A DNA stretch of 64,000 nt from Phylloscopus collybita (GCA_027886175.1 JAJNNQ010000006.1:1488001-1552000), one strand, 5' to 3'; counted from the stretch's first letter, positions 12,556 through 25,262 are shown. The notes: a model not told the origin generated them from the letters alone. Numbers and translations are program-made.

Positions 12556-15089
12556 AATTCACCAAGTACCACTCTATTACTTACTCAACACTTAGTTAAT
12601 CAAATTCAAATCCAACATGTATTCTGCTCATGCACAGACCATTCAAATATTGTCCTACAAGTTAATGCCATAAACTGTATGGAGGTCAAACAGTTCTAGT
12701 GGAGGATAATACAAAATATCAATATTTCTTACTACAGACAGCAAATCTTTACTATATCTAGTATACTTAACCTTCTTCTAGTACTCAATGGGTTAAAGAT
12801 ACTGTAGATTTAAGCATTTTGACACTGTTATTTAAATGATTTAACATAAAAGAGACGAGGATAATAGTACCAGGAATAATCATTTTAAATTATAGCTTAA
12901 GTCTCTCTTTTGGCTGTTTGCTCAGACTTTTGAAAGAGAAGCATGCATGTAGAATAACTTGGTTAAATTTTTGAAATATCGTCACTCCAGATTTTCCAGC
13001 TGATTTCACAGGACAACTTTCTGTCATCTCTTGTAATGGCACCAAAAGAAATACATCCTGTGCAATAAAGCTCATTGGTATTTTTATCCAAAAATAAACC
13101 TGCAGGAGGCACAGAACTTCCTCTGCTTTAGGAAGCCCCTGAGCAGCAGAATGAGTGTCGGAGATCAAGAAAATATTATATGGAAGTGTGACTTCAGAAT
13201 TGTTCTGTTCTGGTACTAAACAAAATTAGGGATCTGCTGTTACAGCAGAGGCAGAGGCAGGTGTCTGGGCTAGAGGGCTGGGAGGACCCTTCAGTCTGTC
13301 AGAGCACAGTTTTTGTTGTGTTTCTGGGAGAACTTGACTGTGCAGCTGATACACCTTTCTGGGTTGTACAGCTTCTTTCCAGTTTTGGCAAGGCTGTTGT
13401 TACTCCTGTGACCCTGGAAAGGAAAGGAGAGTGTTTGTATGCATTCCACAGATTCAAGAATCCACACAATAACTCCAGCTTAATAGCTAGAATTTCTTTG
13501 ATGATTCATGAGAAAAATTAGTCCCTTTTGTTTTCATTTGGAAAATGTCCAATGGAATGTCTGAATTTCTTCTTTTTTTCCCACCCATTTTCTCTGAGGT
13601 CACAGAAGATGGTATTTTACCATCTTTTACACACTGAAAGCTTTTTATGTTTCATTTATTATAAGGGTTATATTTCAGTATTAGCATAGCCTGGGAATTG
13701 AAATTTTTCCTGTTTCTCCAATTTCTTTTCAGTATTCATTTACATCTGAGGAGCTTATATCTTCCAATAAACTTTTTTTTTTCTTTTTGTGCCTGTACAA
13801 ATGCCTCTCAAATTTCTGGAATACAGCACTTTCCTAGATATCAAGCAAGAAAAAATCCATTAACAGTTCCTAGGCTGTGTAATCATGTTTTATTTATTTC
13901 TTTTCTCATCTTCTAGGGCTTTGAAGTGAAAGGTGATCTTATTTTCAAGGAATATGACGAAGTTTTATTTTAAGAAGTGGTTCATTTAGCAAACAGACTG
14001 AACAGCTTCCAGTGGAGCTTAGAGAGGCTACTTATTTTGCTTAAGGCTAACCTCACTAAATAGCTCATTGTGATGAGCTCAAAATATAAGAAATGGAAGG
14101 AAAAATCTCAGAACAGGGGAGGATTGTCCTAAGCAGCAAGTAGTGAGTGCACAAAGACTTTTGAAAGTCAGGAAATAACAGCTGTGCACATTTTACAGCA
14201 TATAGGCAATGTATGACATTGCATCTTGCATACTGGCCAGCCCCATATTTTTGCAAACCAGCTGAGGAGCCATTAACTGGGGACCAGGTGGCACTGTGCA
14301 TAATTTGCATTTTTGTTGTTTTCTTCACAATGAACTTGTGACTGACCCCATGCAAGGAAGTGATTTATTGGTGAAAAGGTGGAAGAAGCCCATTGTTCCT
14401 ATTCTGTGGAAAGGTTCTTAAGCTGCAGAGACTTTGGAAAGGTCAGTACTCTGGATGTTGTGAGGTGCTATAAACTCATGAATCCTTCAAAATCCTGGCA
14501 CAGGTCAAAAGAGCCTGTGGATAAGGCATGGACACAGATGGTCCAGAGAATATAGTTGTCTTTTTCTCTTTCCTTCTCCTTCATCTCCTTCCCTGCATTT
14601 ATTTTGATTTTTCTCTTCACATTTTTCCTTCTTTGCTATTTTTCTGTTTTCTACCACTTCAGTTTTCATCCCCACAAGTTTCTGCTGCAATGGCAAGAGG
14701 GTTTTCCACATGGAAGAGCAGCTGATTGTGGATGGAGACTAAGATTAGTCACTTTTTTTCTGGCTTAGCTTCTTACACATGCAGCTGTCAGGCATTAAAA
14801 ACTGACAAGCCATCATCAGATTCCCTCAGCATTAAGTCCTGAGTTTTCCAGATCACTCTTGGGCTTGTCTGTCAGGTACTTTTTTGCAGACGTGTTCTGA
14901 GAGGAAACTAAATATGTCCACCATGGGCAGGTAGTGCCTAAAACCCCTGTGAGGTAAAAATGGCACTGGTGGCTATCCATAAGCAGAAACAGTATTAGAA
15001 ATAACATTAACATTGTAGATTTCTTTACATAACAGTGTTGAAATTGCATCTTTGGAGGAGAGTGGCATCCATTGTGGTAACGCTTTGTT

Positions 15090-15222
15090 GTATTATTATT
15101 ATTTGTTATTCTCTCCTATTATTTGCATTGCATTAGAAGCTCTAAACAAGATTGAGGTCCTGTTGTGCCAAGCGCTGCAGCAATAAAGGACGAACCAGGA
15201 TTCACCCCGTGATTTGCTTGTA
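15090..15222 (+). repeat. Ancient amniote interspersed repeat (MIR-related, as recalled from turtles and crocodilians)
   Basis: TATTATTATTATTTG, TTTGCATTGCATTAGAAGC, GGTCCTGTTGTGCCAAGCGC and TGCAGCAATAAAGGACG match in order a degenerate repeat I know from turtle and crocodilian sequences. That repeat has a TATTTGTATTGC lead, a CCCCATTGTGCTAGGCGCT block and a CCCTGCCCC block. The family assignment is from memory and approximate. Confidence 0.6.
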
Positions 15223-18200
15223 AAAAGAGAAGGTGGTTTTCTTTAATTTAGTCTTTGTCGTGTGTATTGCTCTAAATATAGTGTTTGTCAAGTGATTTTG
15301 TGGGCAGGGATCAAGAGGAGGACAGATTTGCTTTTAGTGTTTTCAGCTACAGCATAACTAGCTCTGGAGAACAGTATGTAAAGTTTTGGGATTGTCTGCT
15401 GTAAGCTATTCCTCTGTGCAGACACTGTGCTTTCTTGAAAAAAGCAGGTACAATAATACAGCCCTAAAGCTTTGTCAGTGATATATGTCTCATAGAGGTA
15501 ATTTTCAAGTGGCAAGTGTTTTGATGATGCTACAAGGGCTTTGTTTATGAAGTGGATCTGGCAGACACTGTAGAGTTCACATAAATTATAACTTCATTGA
15601 TTATTAATGAGAAACATTCATCTGGATTACCCCTCACCCTCTGTTTTGTCAAATCTCCCTTAGAGACTTGTATTTGCTACAGACCAAGCTCTTTTTCACA
15701 GAATGTAGCTCCTGCTGAATGGTGTTAATAGGGATCCTCTGGCCAACTGAGAAAGCCAGAGGTCAGGAAGCTTGATTTCCTGATTCTTCTCAACTCAATC
15801 CTTTCCACTCCTCCAAATATACACCTTCACATGTGCACACACACAGAGGAACACACACACACACATTGATCCTGCACCCCTTATTCCTGTTCCTGCAGGA
15901 CTCCTGTGCCCACATGATCCTTCATGGGTTGTGTTCCTGCAGCATCTCTGTAAGGGCATCTGCACATGTCTTTAGCACTCAGTTCTTCAACAATTCAGGA
16001 CTAGAGGAGCACCTAAAAAGACATCTCTGCCCTTGCACTTACCTTCTCATGATTTTAAAAGGGGCCGAAATCAGAGGTTCCATATTCCTTTGTAGCAGTT
16101 CCATAGAGAGAAAGATCACTTTGCCAAACACATGGCAAAATATAAAAGCAGAAGTGAAATCTGGAATCTTGTGAATAAGGGATATCTGGACAAGGTGATT
16201 AAGGGACTCATGATCTGTCAGGATGGAAGAACTATTTGGAACTGCCAGATACCTTATTTTAGCAAAGAAAAGGAGGCACAGTTCCCAGCTCAGTTGCTAT
16301 TCCCTAGCACACTGTGAAAGCCACAGATACAAACAGGTTCCAATGGATTCAAAATATAAGCAGATACATAGCAGGATTTAGTAAAAAGGTATATATCGAG
16401 TTAATAGAGGCCTGCAAGAAAGCATTGTTCAATTATGGTCTCTATCACTGAAAATATGTAAGTGCTCAATGTATGTGAGCTAAAGATATTTTGCTTTTTA
16501 CCTGCTTATTTCTTATTCTGGTGCCCCAGGCATCTGCTACTGGCCACAGTCAGATAGTCCTTGCTCTCTGGCAGGGTGATAGTGGCTAAGCTGGTCAAAT
16601 GGAGGAGCTGTCAGATGTTTTTTACCCCGCCTTTGTTTATTGCTATGTGCCTAGAAGTTCACCAGACAATCCAGCATCTATTTTAGAAACAGACAAGTGT
16701 AGAAGTTTAATGATGTCTAAACTGGTCAAGGAAATGTATTCAAAGATGCTGATGAGAGAATCTCTGAATATTGACCAAATGAATCACTTCCACCAAAAGC
16801 TTTGTTAAACCCAGAAGATGCTAGGAATTGAATGACCAGGGAAAACAGTGACCCAGCCATGATCTCTAGCTGGCAGCTGAATACACATTCTTAATTGCTT
16901 ATAGGGAAAAGATTATAATGATAATAAAGCACTGGCAGACTGCAGAGTTTTGAGGGAGAATTTTAGATAAAATACAAAAAGTTTTTAGAGTAACTCTTCT
17001 TACTCTAATAAGGTACTTTCTTTATTTCAAATTAAAAAATAGCAACAATTTATTTTCTAGTGACAGTATATATATGTATATACACTTATATGTATGTATG
17101 TATATGTATGTATTTGTTATAAGGGAGACAGATTCTCTATTAGATTTGCTCTTTATCAGGAAAATTTTTATTTCAACTTTTAGAAATCAACTCAATATTC
17201 AGTCTCAAAATACTCAGCAATGGTGTTTCTGAAGTACACAATCAAATATCTGGTCTCCAGAATCTCTTTTTTTATCTCCACAGAAAACAAAGTTTAACAA
17301 GCATCTTAATACATTTACTGCCAGCTGCTGCCAGGACTGTCCTAGTCCTTTCAGTTCATGTTGGCATTCCCCAGCAGAAAGCAGAAAACTGACTATTTTT
17401 GTAGGTGTAAAACAATCACTCCAAGGCCATGGGAACCTTTTCAACGTTTATTATTTTTGTTAGTTGTTTTGTGCTCAGATCATTGTTTTCACTGCCCACC
17501 ATTTCTCTGTGTGCTTGACAAGCAGGTCTGAGGCACATGACTGATGATGTCCACAGTGGAAACCTTCCATATGTGTGAGCAGGGGCTCACAAACAAAACC
17601 CTGTTTTGTGGATATTCTTATGCATCCAAGAGAAATACAACTCAGCAGCTGTCATAAAACTCCACAGAAAAAATTTCAGGCACAAGAAAAAAAGAATAAG
17701 ACACACCCAAGAGCTAATACTATGAATCATAAAGGGGATTGTACCTTTAAAAAGTTATTTTGAGCAGATAAATACCTTGTGGCAAGGGCTGGTGGAAATG
17801 TGATGGTAAGTTAGGATTGACAATGGAGTGCAATACCCAAAAGCACAGCTGGCAGGAGTAAACATCTTTGTTACCTGGGCAGAGCAATAATTTGGCAAAA
17901 ACATAAGGTGATTCAGACAGCAACCATTGCCAAAGAGGGAAAGGATGATGGTTCTACAAGACTGTGGTTATTTTCATGGAAGACAAAGTTCCTGCCCTTC
18001 CAAAATGGACCCTAATAAAAGCAATTGTGTTACACTACTTATTGTGTTACAATGTAGTTTTCATCAAAGGCATTGTATTGTTCTGGTTTTTTCAGACTCA
18101 GAGATTTCCTGTGAAATGTTTTGTTCTTTTATTCCACTTGAAAGAAAATGAAGCTTTAAAAACTACTCCATGTGTTCAAGGTTTCTCTTATTGCCTCTCT

Positions 18201-21064
18201 GACTGCCAGTTCCAAATATTTGCTTTCCAGAGATTTCTTTGTTCTCCACCGTGCCAATTTCTTATCAGATGAAACAGGAATTAACTTGTTTTGCCAAATT
18301 TAGGCAGAACACAGACTTCAAAATATTGATGTTAAATACTTTTATTTTCCTATACAAATGTGTGAATGTTCAAGCCTTTTGTACAGTATCCACAAGGACT
18401 CTACTTGATCAACATGTTTTTTTTTGCATTCTTAAAGTTCTTTATCATCTCTGATTACTTTCCACTTTAATGATTTCATTTAGTAATTCTTTGTTAACAT
18501 TTTTAAATGAAAGTTTTGTCTCTTCTTCCAGATTGTTTTTTATAGATTATAAACCTTACCTAGGTGCATAAATAAATATAGATCCCTTTAAAAAGAATGG
18601 CACGATCACTGAAAGCATAAAATATTGCTTTTTTAATTCTTCAGATGTGTTGCTTATAAATGTAATATATCTTTTTGTTTAGTGTAACAAATTAATGTCT
18701 ACAGTATCTTAATAATCATGTCTTTAAGGGGATCTGTTAAAAAAATCATATATGGGCAGGATTGATTCCTATTTTTTGAAATTTTTGCATAACTCTTATA
18801 ATTTTCTTTCATGGTGAAGACCAACAATCTTACCAGTTAGTTCAACAGGAGTTGTCTCCAGTGCTAAGTTTGGTGTCCTGGCCCTGCTCCAGACAGGAAT
18901 TTTGCCAGGACGTGGAGCAGACTGCAGTGGTGGTGCTGATGGATGATCATCCCTTGTTTCTAGACAAGAGCTATATATCCAACTTCTATTATTGCACCAC
19001 TCAATAGCATTAATATAGTTAAACCTGGGATTCTTCTAGATCCTATCACAGATGTGGCAAATTTATTGACTTTCTTTTCCAGTGATTTTATCATCCTTTT
19101 TTTTCTGCCCCTCAGAGTCCAAACCAGTATTTCCTTTGGACACCCCATCTATAGTCTCTTGTCATGATTTGTCAGCAATACCCAGGTGGCATGCATCAGC
19201 TTCTCTGGAGATGCAAGCGCCAGCAGTCCCTTCAGGGGTCCAAGCAAGAGCTCCACTCTTTAGAAATTCATCTGGATTTCCCAACGCTGCAATGCATAGT
19301 AATAATTCTTAGTTTTCAGAGAATGATTTTCATTTCCAGGATGTTGGAGAGTTGGTACCTGTGCATCCTCTCAGTGCTCATGCTATGTAGGAAAGCATTT
19401 CATTCTCAATTTAACACACTGGGAAAATGAAGCAACTGATTCAAGAGGACAGAGAAAGTAAACCTGGTCAGGGTTAAAATCTGTTTGTGCCTTCAGTAGT
19501 CTTGCTATTGACCTTAGCAGGGCTTGGATTAGTGCCTGCAAGATGTGGAATTAGATTTCAAGGATTATTGACTGAATCCTCTTCAGTATACCTCAGCACA
19601 GTCACCTTCTGAAGACACGGAGTCCCGGCACTCCTAGAAGGACATTCCATGAGTGTTGGACTGGACCCCAGCACTTCGCTCCTGCTCTTGTAGATTGATT
19701 CTAGGTGTAAAAGAAACTGATGACAAAGCCATGTACTTACTTAACACAGGCAAAGTTACTTACAAAGTCACACTTCCTTGGATGTATGAGGAATTAGTGG
19801 CAAATAGTTTTATTCCGCTTAATTCACAAACCGGTTCTGATTAGCATGCAGCCTAAGAGCTCTCCCTCCCCATGCCCAGATTATTCACAGTGTTTGTGGG
19901 CATGAGTTTCCTGTGGCCATCTCCCTTAGATTTGTTTTTCTCTGTGTCTGCATGACTGCCAAAGGAAAAAACAGAAAACTGTAGCTGATTGAAACCTGCC
20001 ATCTTTGCTCTGGATGAGAGCATGTGCCTGTGGCTTGGGTAGAGTTTGCTGTTATTTCATGTCACTAGCCCTGGAGAGAAGCTGAAATGTATCTAGTGGT
20101 TGTCTTAAGGACAGAACAGCAAAAGCTAAATACACCTTGTGTTAGCACTTGCCAGACAATGATCTTTTTCCTTGGCTGTGACATGGGGCCTGAAATGTTC
20201 TTATGGGACGGGGAGAACTTGGCCTTCTGTCCATCATCTTGTACCCATGCCTTAGAATGCTGCAGCTCTACTGTGGATTTTGGATTCAATACGAAATTTC
20301 ATATCTGGCTGGGACTGTAGCAGACCCTACACTTGTCCAGAAGGATGGAAAAAATGCCTCATTTGGCATCTCCTGATCCCAGGAGAGGACTGGTGTGGCA
20401 CAGTGTGTTGGGTGCCAGTGTGGTGACCTGCTTTGCATGTCACTGAGCTCTATGGGATGTTTTAGCAGCAAATAGCAATGATGGAGTTCCACCCACAGCC
20501 AGAGAGTGCTGCACAGGATAGTCTTCTGTGACTGTCAGAAGCCTGACTTGTAAAAATGAGATTAAGATTATTAGTATAGCCTAAGGACTTCTTTGAATTA
20601 TATGTTGCCCTTTTACCTCTAGCTTTATCTCCCCGCATTCACCATGAATATTTAATGTATGGCCACCACTGCATCTTGCAGAATAAACGACAGGCTCCAA
20701 GTTTCAAAGCTAAATCTGAAAAGCAATGCATATACATCCATACTGAAAAAAAGGCATCACACCCAGAGCAAATCCTTTTTCATAAGCCCGCTTATTAAAA
20801 AAAGTAATGTGATATCATGACTTTTCATTAATAGTAGTCTTCACTAAGCCTAAAGCAAATCCTTGCTTACTGTGCACTTGCTACGCTTGTTGTACAGGAC
20901 TGCCTGAAGGTGGTAAAGGCTCACAGTCAGTGTGTGAAGAACAGGGAGCATGCAGCTGAGACAGATATGAGCTCTCTTAAAGTAGTTCTCAGTCCTCGGC
21001 TGTCCTTCCCGGAGAAGACGATTAGGGATGTTGCACAGGAATAATAATGCTAATTTTCAGCCCC

Positions 21065-21230
21065 CACAGAGTGCTTTACACCTGCAAAGTGCTATAAAAT
21101 TGTGAGCTAATACTTGCCAGTTAAGTGAGTATTGCTGTGCCTGTCTTGTACATGCAGAAGTGGAGATACAGAAAGGTCAGAGGGCTGATCCAGGGCCACA
21201 TAGTTTCTCAGGAGCAGATTTAGGATGAAG
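21065..21230 (+). repeat. MIR-like ancient SINE relic
   Basis: CAGAGTGCTTTACACCTGCA, AAGTGCTATAAAATTGTGAG, then CATGCAGAAGTGGAGATACA, GAAAGGTCAGAGGGCTGATC and CAGGGCCACATAG follow the order of the MIR core and 3' part (counterparts of the GAGGAAACTGAGGCACAGAG and AGGTCACACAGC blocks). The copy is strongly diverged, as expected for an amniote-age element. Confidence 0.7.
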
Positions 21231-22287
21231 AAACTGGTGTCTTTCTGGTCACATTTCATTAATCATGCTGCCTTTTTTAAACTGGCTCAAATCTCGTGTA
21301 TGTATGTGTGTATATGTACATATATGTCTAAAATGCTTAAGAAGCTGTTTCCCTCTTCCCTCTTTGCCTCTTCAAAATAAACAAGCTCCTGAGCTACCAA
21401 ACCCCATGTTTACACGTATCATTAAATACTTTCCAGTTGCTAGCCAGAAAACTCAGCAGAAAATCTGTACAACACCAAAGTAACTCTCTTCTTTTAAATA
21501 ATTGATGATGCCAAATAGCAGCAGTGTTATGCCAACAAAGAGATCGGTCTCTCAAAATATTTTATTCATTATGCCTCAAGAAACCCAAAGCCTTGTTTTT
21601 AACGAAAGCGAATTTCAGGAGTTGGCTCTCGGTTCCTCTGAAACATCTGCTTATTACAATTCTTGGTGTTAAAGCACTGGTGCTCCCCAGTAAATCTTGC
21701 AGCTTTAAGTAACACGTATGGAAGTCTTGGCAAAGAGATCAGGAAGGAGAAAGAGCAATGCTTGCCAAATATTCATTTTACTTTATGAGGCTGTAGTGGT
21801 ATATGTTAATAGTAGACATGTTGAGGAGAATCTACTAATCCGATTAAATAACAGGACAAGAAGGAATTAATTCCAAGGTTCAAAAAGACCCCATTCTTTG
21901 CAGCTGAAAATTTATATTCCAGGGTAAAATGATTAGAAGTCTTGGCTAACTAGACTTCTATAAAGCAGCCAGAAATGGATCTTCCTCTGTATTGTTTGTA
22001 AATCAAGGTCACTTATGTGAGAAGGCTATGTTGTGATAAATATGTCTGACAATTAGATGGAGAGGACATATCAATGTTAAATTATATTCTTTGTACGCTT
22101 TGGGCAGAAAGCAATGTAAACACTGCAGTAGCATTATGAACAGAAAATTGCATTCCAGATAATAACAGATATTCATGGTGCATGGTTCTACACGTTAATG
22201 TGCTACGTTTTACTCAGTCATGTTAATATTTTAGATTATGTAACATTCCCTTCTTTATGTGTGGTTTATTTTTTTTGCTGAGAATGC

Positions 22288-22403
22288 AGCTCCCTCCTCC
22301 TCACCCCCCTCCCCCTCTCCCTTTCCCTTTCTCTCTCCTACTCTCTCTCTTCTCCCTATTTCTGTGCCTTTTCTTTTTTTCCATTTTTCCCCTTCTTCTA
22401 ATT
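22288..22403 (+). promoter_or_regulatory. CU-rich polypyrimidine tract upstream of exon 22528
   Basis: About 115 bases are almost entirely C and T (CCCCCCTCCCCCTCTCCC, then TCTCTCTCCTACTCTCTCTC, then C/T-mixed). They lie 125-240 nt before the 3' splice site at 22527. In RNA this would offer several UCUU/CUCUCU-type binding sites for PTBP proteins. A role in exon choice is inference; the tract is also an H-DNA-prone mirror-like sequence. Confidence 0.5.
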
Positions 22404-22527
22404 CTCACAGTGATGCTTGTGGAAACAAACAAGGAAAACAAACTTAAAGTGAAACTGTCTGTACAATAAAATTTTAACAGGTAGTCTGAAGATTTATAAC
22501 CCAGGATTTTATGCTCTATACTTACAG

Positions 22528-22701
22528 ATTCAATCTGTGTACCAGGCTTTGATCCAAGCCTTAGCATGATGACTGGAATCACTCCGATTAACCCAATGAT
22601 ACCAGGCATGGGGTTAGTGCCGCCACCACCACCAACAGATGTGCCTGTAGTCAAAGAAATAATTCACTGCAAAAGCTGCACACTCTTCCCTCCAAACCCA
22701 A
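22528..22701 (+). CDS. ENOX1: ENOX1 coding exon: Pro-rich linker and CxxC segment
   Basis: This internal exon of 174 nt encodes 58 codons' worth of ecto-NOX disulfide-thiol exchanger 1. ENOX1 is a cell-surface hydroquinone/NADH oxidase that also exchanges protein disulfides and thiols. The exon starts after the acceptor TTACAG and ends before the donor GTAAGT at 22702. The first two bases complete an Asp codon (phase 1), and the last base opens the Asn codon finished at 24402. Visible protein runs from SICVPGFDPSLSMMTGITP through a five-proline run (VPPPPPT) to VKEIIHCKSCTLFPPNP. The Cys-Lys-Ser-Cys is a CxxC dithiol motif; a direct role in thiol exchange is inference. The match to human ENOX1 (recalled) is near-identical, and the wording NPMIPGMGLV favours ENOX1 over ENOX2. 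A CU-rich tract lies 125-240 nt upstream, and the exon is symmetric, so it could be skipped without a frameshift. Confidence 0.96.
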
Positions 22702-24401
22702 GTAAGTGGATCTAAAGAAAGGCTATTACTTTCCTAAATACATTCATTGCATTCATAGATTTTTTATCTAATAACAGTTATGCTTTTTAATTGCACGCAT
22801 GTGCAATAAGGTCTATTCTGTGTGTAAAAGCATGGTATGGTATGGTATGGTATAGTTTATTATATGGCATCCTTAATCATCTCTGTGAGGTCACATAAAA
22901 AAAATATGCAGCTTGTACAAAACAGAAAAAATTCTTAAAGTAACACAGCCTGAAGATCTACACTGCTCATAGTTGATACCTGTCTTTCCTGTAGATCAGA
23001 ATGTGACAAAACATGAAGATTTTATGGTGCATCTCTGTGCTACCCTTCAGGTGCCTGTAGTTAGATGAGACCAAACTGGGCTCGTGTCCCTGAACACAGT
23101 ACTTTGCACCCCAAACTGCCTCGCTACAGTCCCTTTAAGAGGGAGATTTGAGGGAAAGGGGGCTATGGCTTTAATTCTGCCATTTTTTGGGAGGTTCAAC
23201 ATGGCAGATGAGTTCCTTCTTCTTTTTGAAAGCAGGCACCAGGTTCCCTCCTGTTCCTTCTGTGACTGTGCAAATGGAAAACTCTTTCCACCGAGATACC
23301 AGCTGAGGCACAAACCCTGATTTTGTGGGTCGGCCCCGTGAGTTTCAGGGCCATCATACCAGTGAGTTTCACTATCACTGTAAAATGAGAACGTTAGGCA
23401 AATATTTGCCTAATATTTGCAGTGTACCCAGATCACAAACTGGTTATGTATGTGAGTGTGTATGTATGTATATGTACACTTTAGGGTTGTAACCTCCTTT
23501 ACTGTGTTAAAGGGCCAAAAAAGTCATATTAGTCAGATTCCTTCTCAGGGGATTACTTTCACTGTGTATAAACCAGGTGAAGTGTTATGATAGCTTTTAT
23601 TTTTTATACGGCTTTCAAAAATTTAATAGTTTTTCTGATTTAAGTGTGTATACATTCTCTCTATATATACATGAAAGTAGCTACTATTTCTAGCTACTCC
23701 ACTTCCTGAGCACTTGTAAACAATGAGGTTATCCTTCCCCTGTGCTGGCGGCTGCTCCATTATCTGGCAACAAGACAAAACAGATAACCGGCCGAGTGTT
23801 TTCATCATGCTGTCACTTTGTTGTGTTTCCCACTTTGTTTTTCTGTTTTCTCTGCTCCTGTATTCTGAGACAGAAATGAAATTATGCTAACAGCAGGGAA
23901 AGGTGTCCAGCCTAAGAGCACAGGGTGTACGCAGCATGGGCTTGCTCACAGCCCACACACTTGGTGAGCGTGGCCAGTGATGGGTATGAGCCAGAGATGG
24001 TGCAGTTCAGGCTTTGAATGCGCTGCACTAGAGCCTGAGATCTCTGCTCAGGGTCAAATCAGTTGCAGAAGCGTTTCTGCTTTGAAACAATATTTTTCTA
24101 GTTTTGTGTAGCTGTAGAGGGAAAAGAAAGACCCTTTTAGACTGTGCTGTCTGTCCTGGAGAACAACCTGCAGTGGCAGGAATTAATGTTTGAAGTAACA
24201 CCTAAAGCTTGAAAGGGTTTAGACTCAAGTAATCAATTTTGGATAATCTCTGCAATATTCAATTATTTTGCTTGTCCTTCTCTCCTGCCTCTGTAGTATG
24301 TCAAATAACTGCAGCTGCCCAGAACTGATTAAAGGGGTGAATAGAGCCAATGGATGAAAAGACAAATTTTGTATTCCAATGTGATTTCTGTTTTGACTTA
24401 G
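22702..24401 (+). other. ENOX1: ENOX1 intron (1.7 kb)
   Basis: GTAAGT...TTAG intron between the linker exon and the RRM exon, phase 1. It contains a short TGGTA tandem (22833-22853) and a TG/TA-rich tract (23445-23477). Open frames on both strands near 23047-23320 are unremarkable. No gene or recognisable transposon is seen. Confidence 0.9.
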
Positions 24402-24608
24402 ATCTTCCACCACCTTCAACAAGAGAGAGACCTCCTGGGTGTAAAACAGTGTTTGTTGGAGGATTACCAGAAAACGCAACGGAGGAAATTATTCAGGAAG
24501 TCTTTGAGCAGTGTGGAGATATAACAGCAATTCGGAAAAGCAAGAAGAATTTTTGTCACATTCGTTTTGCAGAGGAGTTCATGGTTGATAAAGCCATTTA
24601 CCTTTCTG
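24402..24608 (+). CDS. ENOX1: ENOX1 coding exon: most of the RRM domain
   Basis: This 207-nt exon encodes the start and core of the RNA-recognition-motif fold of ENOX1. It begins after GACTTAG with AT completing Asn, reading N-L-P-P-P-S-T-R-E-R-P-P-G. The RRM then starts at CKTVFVGGLP. RNP2 is V-F-V-G-G-L, which fits the consensus. The RNP1-like strand is K-N-F-C-H-I-R-F, which keeps one aromatic but has Asn, Cys and His where Gly, Gly/Ala and Phe/Tyr are usual. The segment NATEEIIQEVFEQCGDITA identifies ENOX1 rather than ENOX2, whose recalled counterpart differs at several positions. The exon ends in YLSG, with the Gly codon split, before GTACTT at 24609. That donor is weak because it lacks the usual +5 G. 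An open frame runs on past the donor to 24685 but encodes hydrophobic intron-like sequence, so I do not count it. Confidence 0.97.
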
Positions 24609-25180
24609 GTACTTCACATTCTTTAATGGATTTTCCTTGCTTCTCATTTGTATTTTGTGATGCTAATGCTTGCTTATTTTCTTAGCTTTTATCTCAGCAA
24701 GTCTTTCTTGAACTCAGTGGCTGTAGCATGGAGTGGCAAGGGGAAATTCTGTTACTTCTCTCTGTCTGCCAAGACTCATGCATGGTGTTGTATGTTACTT
24801 ACCCGGGAGCAATTTCCTGCCATCCCACAACAATGCAGCTGATTCTGAAATTCACTACAGAACAATCTTATTTTCAATTTACACAGGTTTATATGATTTT
24901 GCTCAGAGGTTGTGGAAAGAGGAGGGCACCAGGCCAGGAACTCTGCTATTTTCCAATGCCAATTTTTCTGATAGGCTGACAATTTCACTGGCATATTTTT
25001 ATAGATTTGTGGTGCAGCCTGAATAAAGTCTGTCTTTATGCATGCATGTATTCAGCTACTGCATGGGTTAGATTCTGAGCCCCATCTGTAGGCTACGTCT
25101 GTTGCCTCCCATGACAACCAGTGCTACAAAAACTACAGGGTGTAAAATTTCAGAATCTCTTTATTTTCCAACAAAGAAAC

Positions 25181-25262
25181 AGACAAAAAAAAAAAAACAA
25201 AACACCAAAACCAAACCAAACCAAAAAAAAAAAAAACCACACCCCAAAACAAAACAGAAACC
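25181..25262 (+). repeat. A-rich low-complexity tract with AAACC units
   Basis: Runs of A broken by C, including AAACCAAACCAAACC. It is simple sequence, and open frames through it (K/T/Q-rich, and the F/W/V-rich reverse) are artefacts. Confidence 0.9.

Larger units (their letters stand above)
1..22527 (+). other. ENOX1: ENOX1 intron, 3' part (upstream of first coding exon in window)
   Basis: This stretch of more than 22.5 kb is AT-rich and holds no recognisable coding exon. Every open frame is short, lacks a known domain and is broken by stops at both ends. The N-terminal ENOX1 coding part (about 70 codons before the Asp codon split at 22528) was not found, so the intron probably starts outside the window. 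Visible contents, annotated separately, are a CRE/AP-1/E-box cluster near 850-932, a consensus CRE at 5784, a 60-T run at 5382, a diverged tandem duplication at 9070-9181, a possible CR1 end at 11366, two ancient SINE-like relics at 15090 and 21065, and a CU-rich tract at 22288. Minor items are a 16-A run at 255-270, (CA)n at 15834-15866, TA/TG-rich tracts at 17067-17114 and 21297-21328, and paired short palindromes at 12524-12555. A weak CR1-like scrap (GGACTAGATG) lies near 6998. The remainder shows nothing I can name. Confidence 0.85.

Noticed and set aside
19405..19480. GGGAAAATGAAGCAACTGATT stretch resembling a MIR 3' half
   Set aside because: Similarity is limited to one block and could be chance.
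1..22527. Search for the N-terminal ENOX1 coding exon
   Set aside because: No frame with ENOX1 N-terminal wording was found. A split or very short exon cannot be wholly excluded by eye.
22301..22654. 117-codon minus-strand frame overlapping exon 22528-22701
   Set aside because: Shadow of the polypyrimidine tract and of the ENOX1 exon; the Gly run is the antisense of the proline codons.
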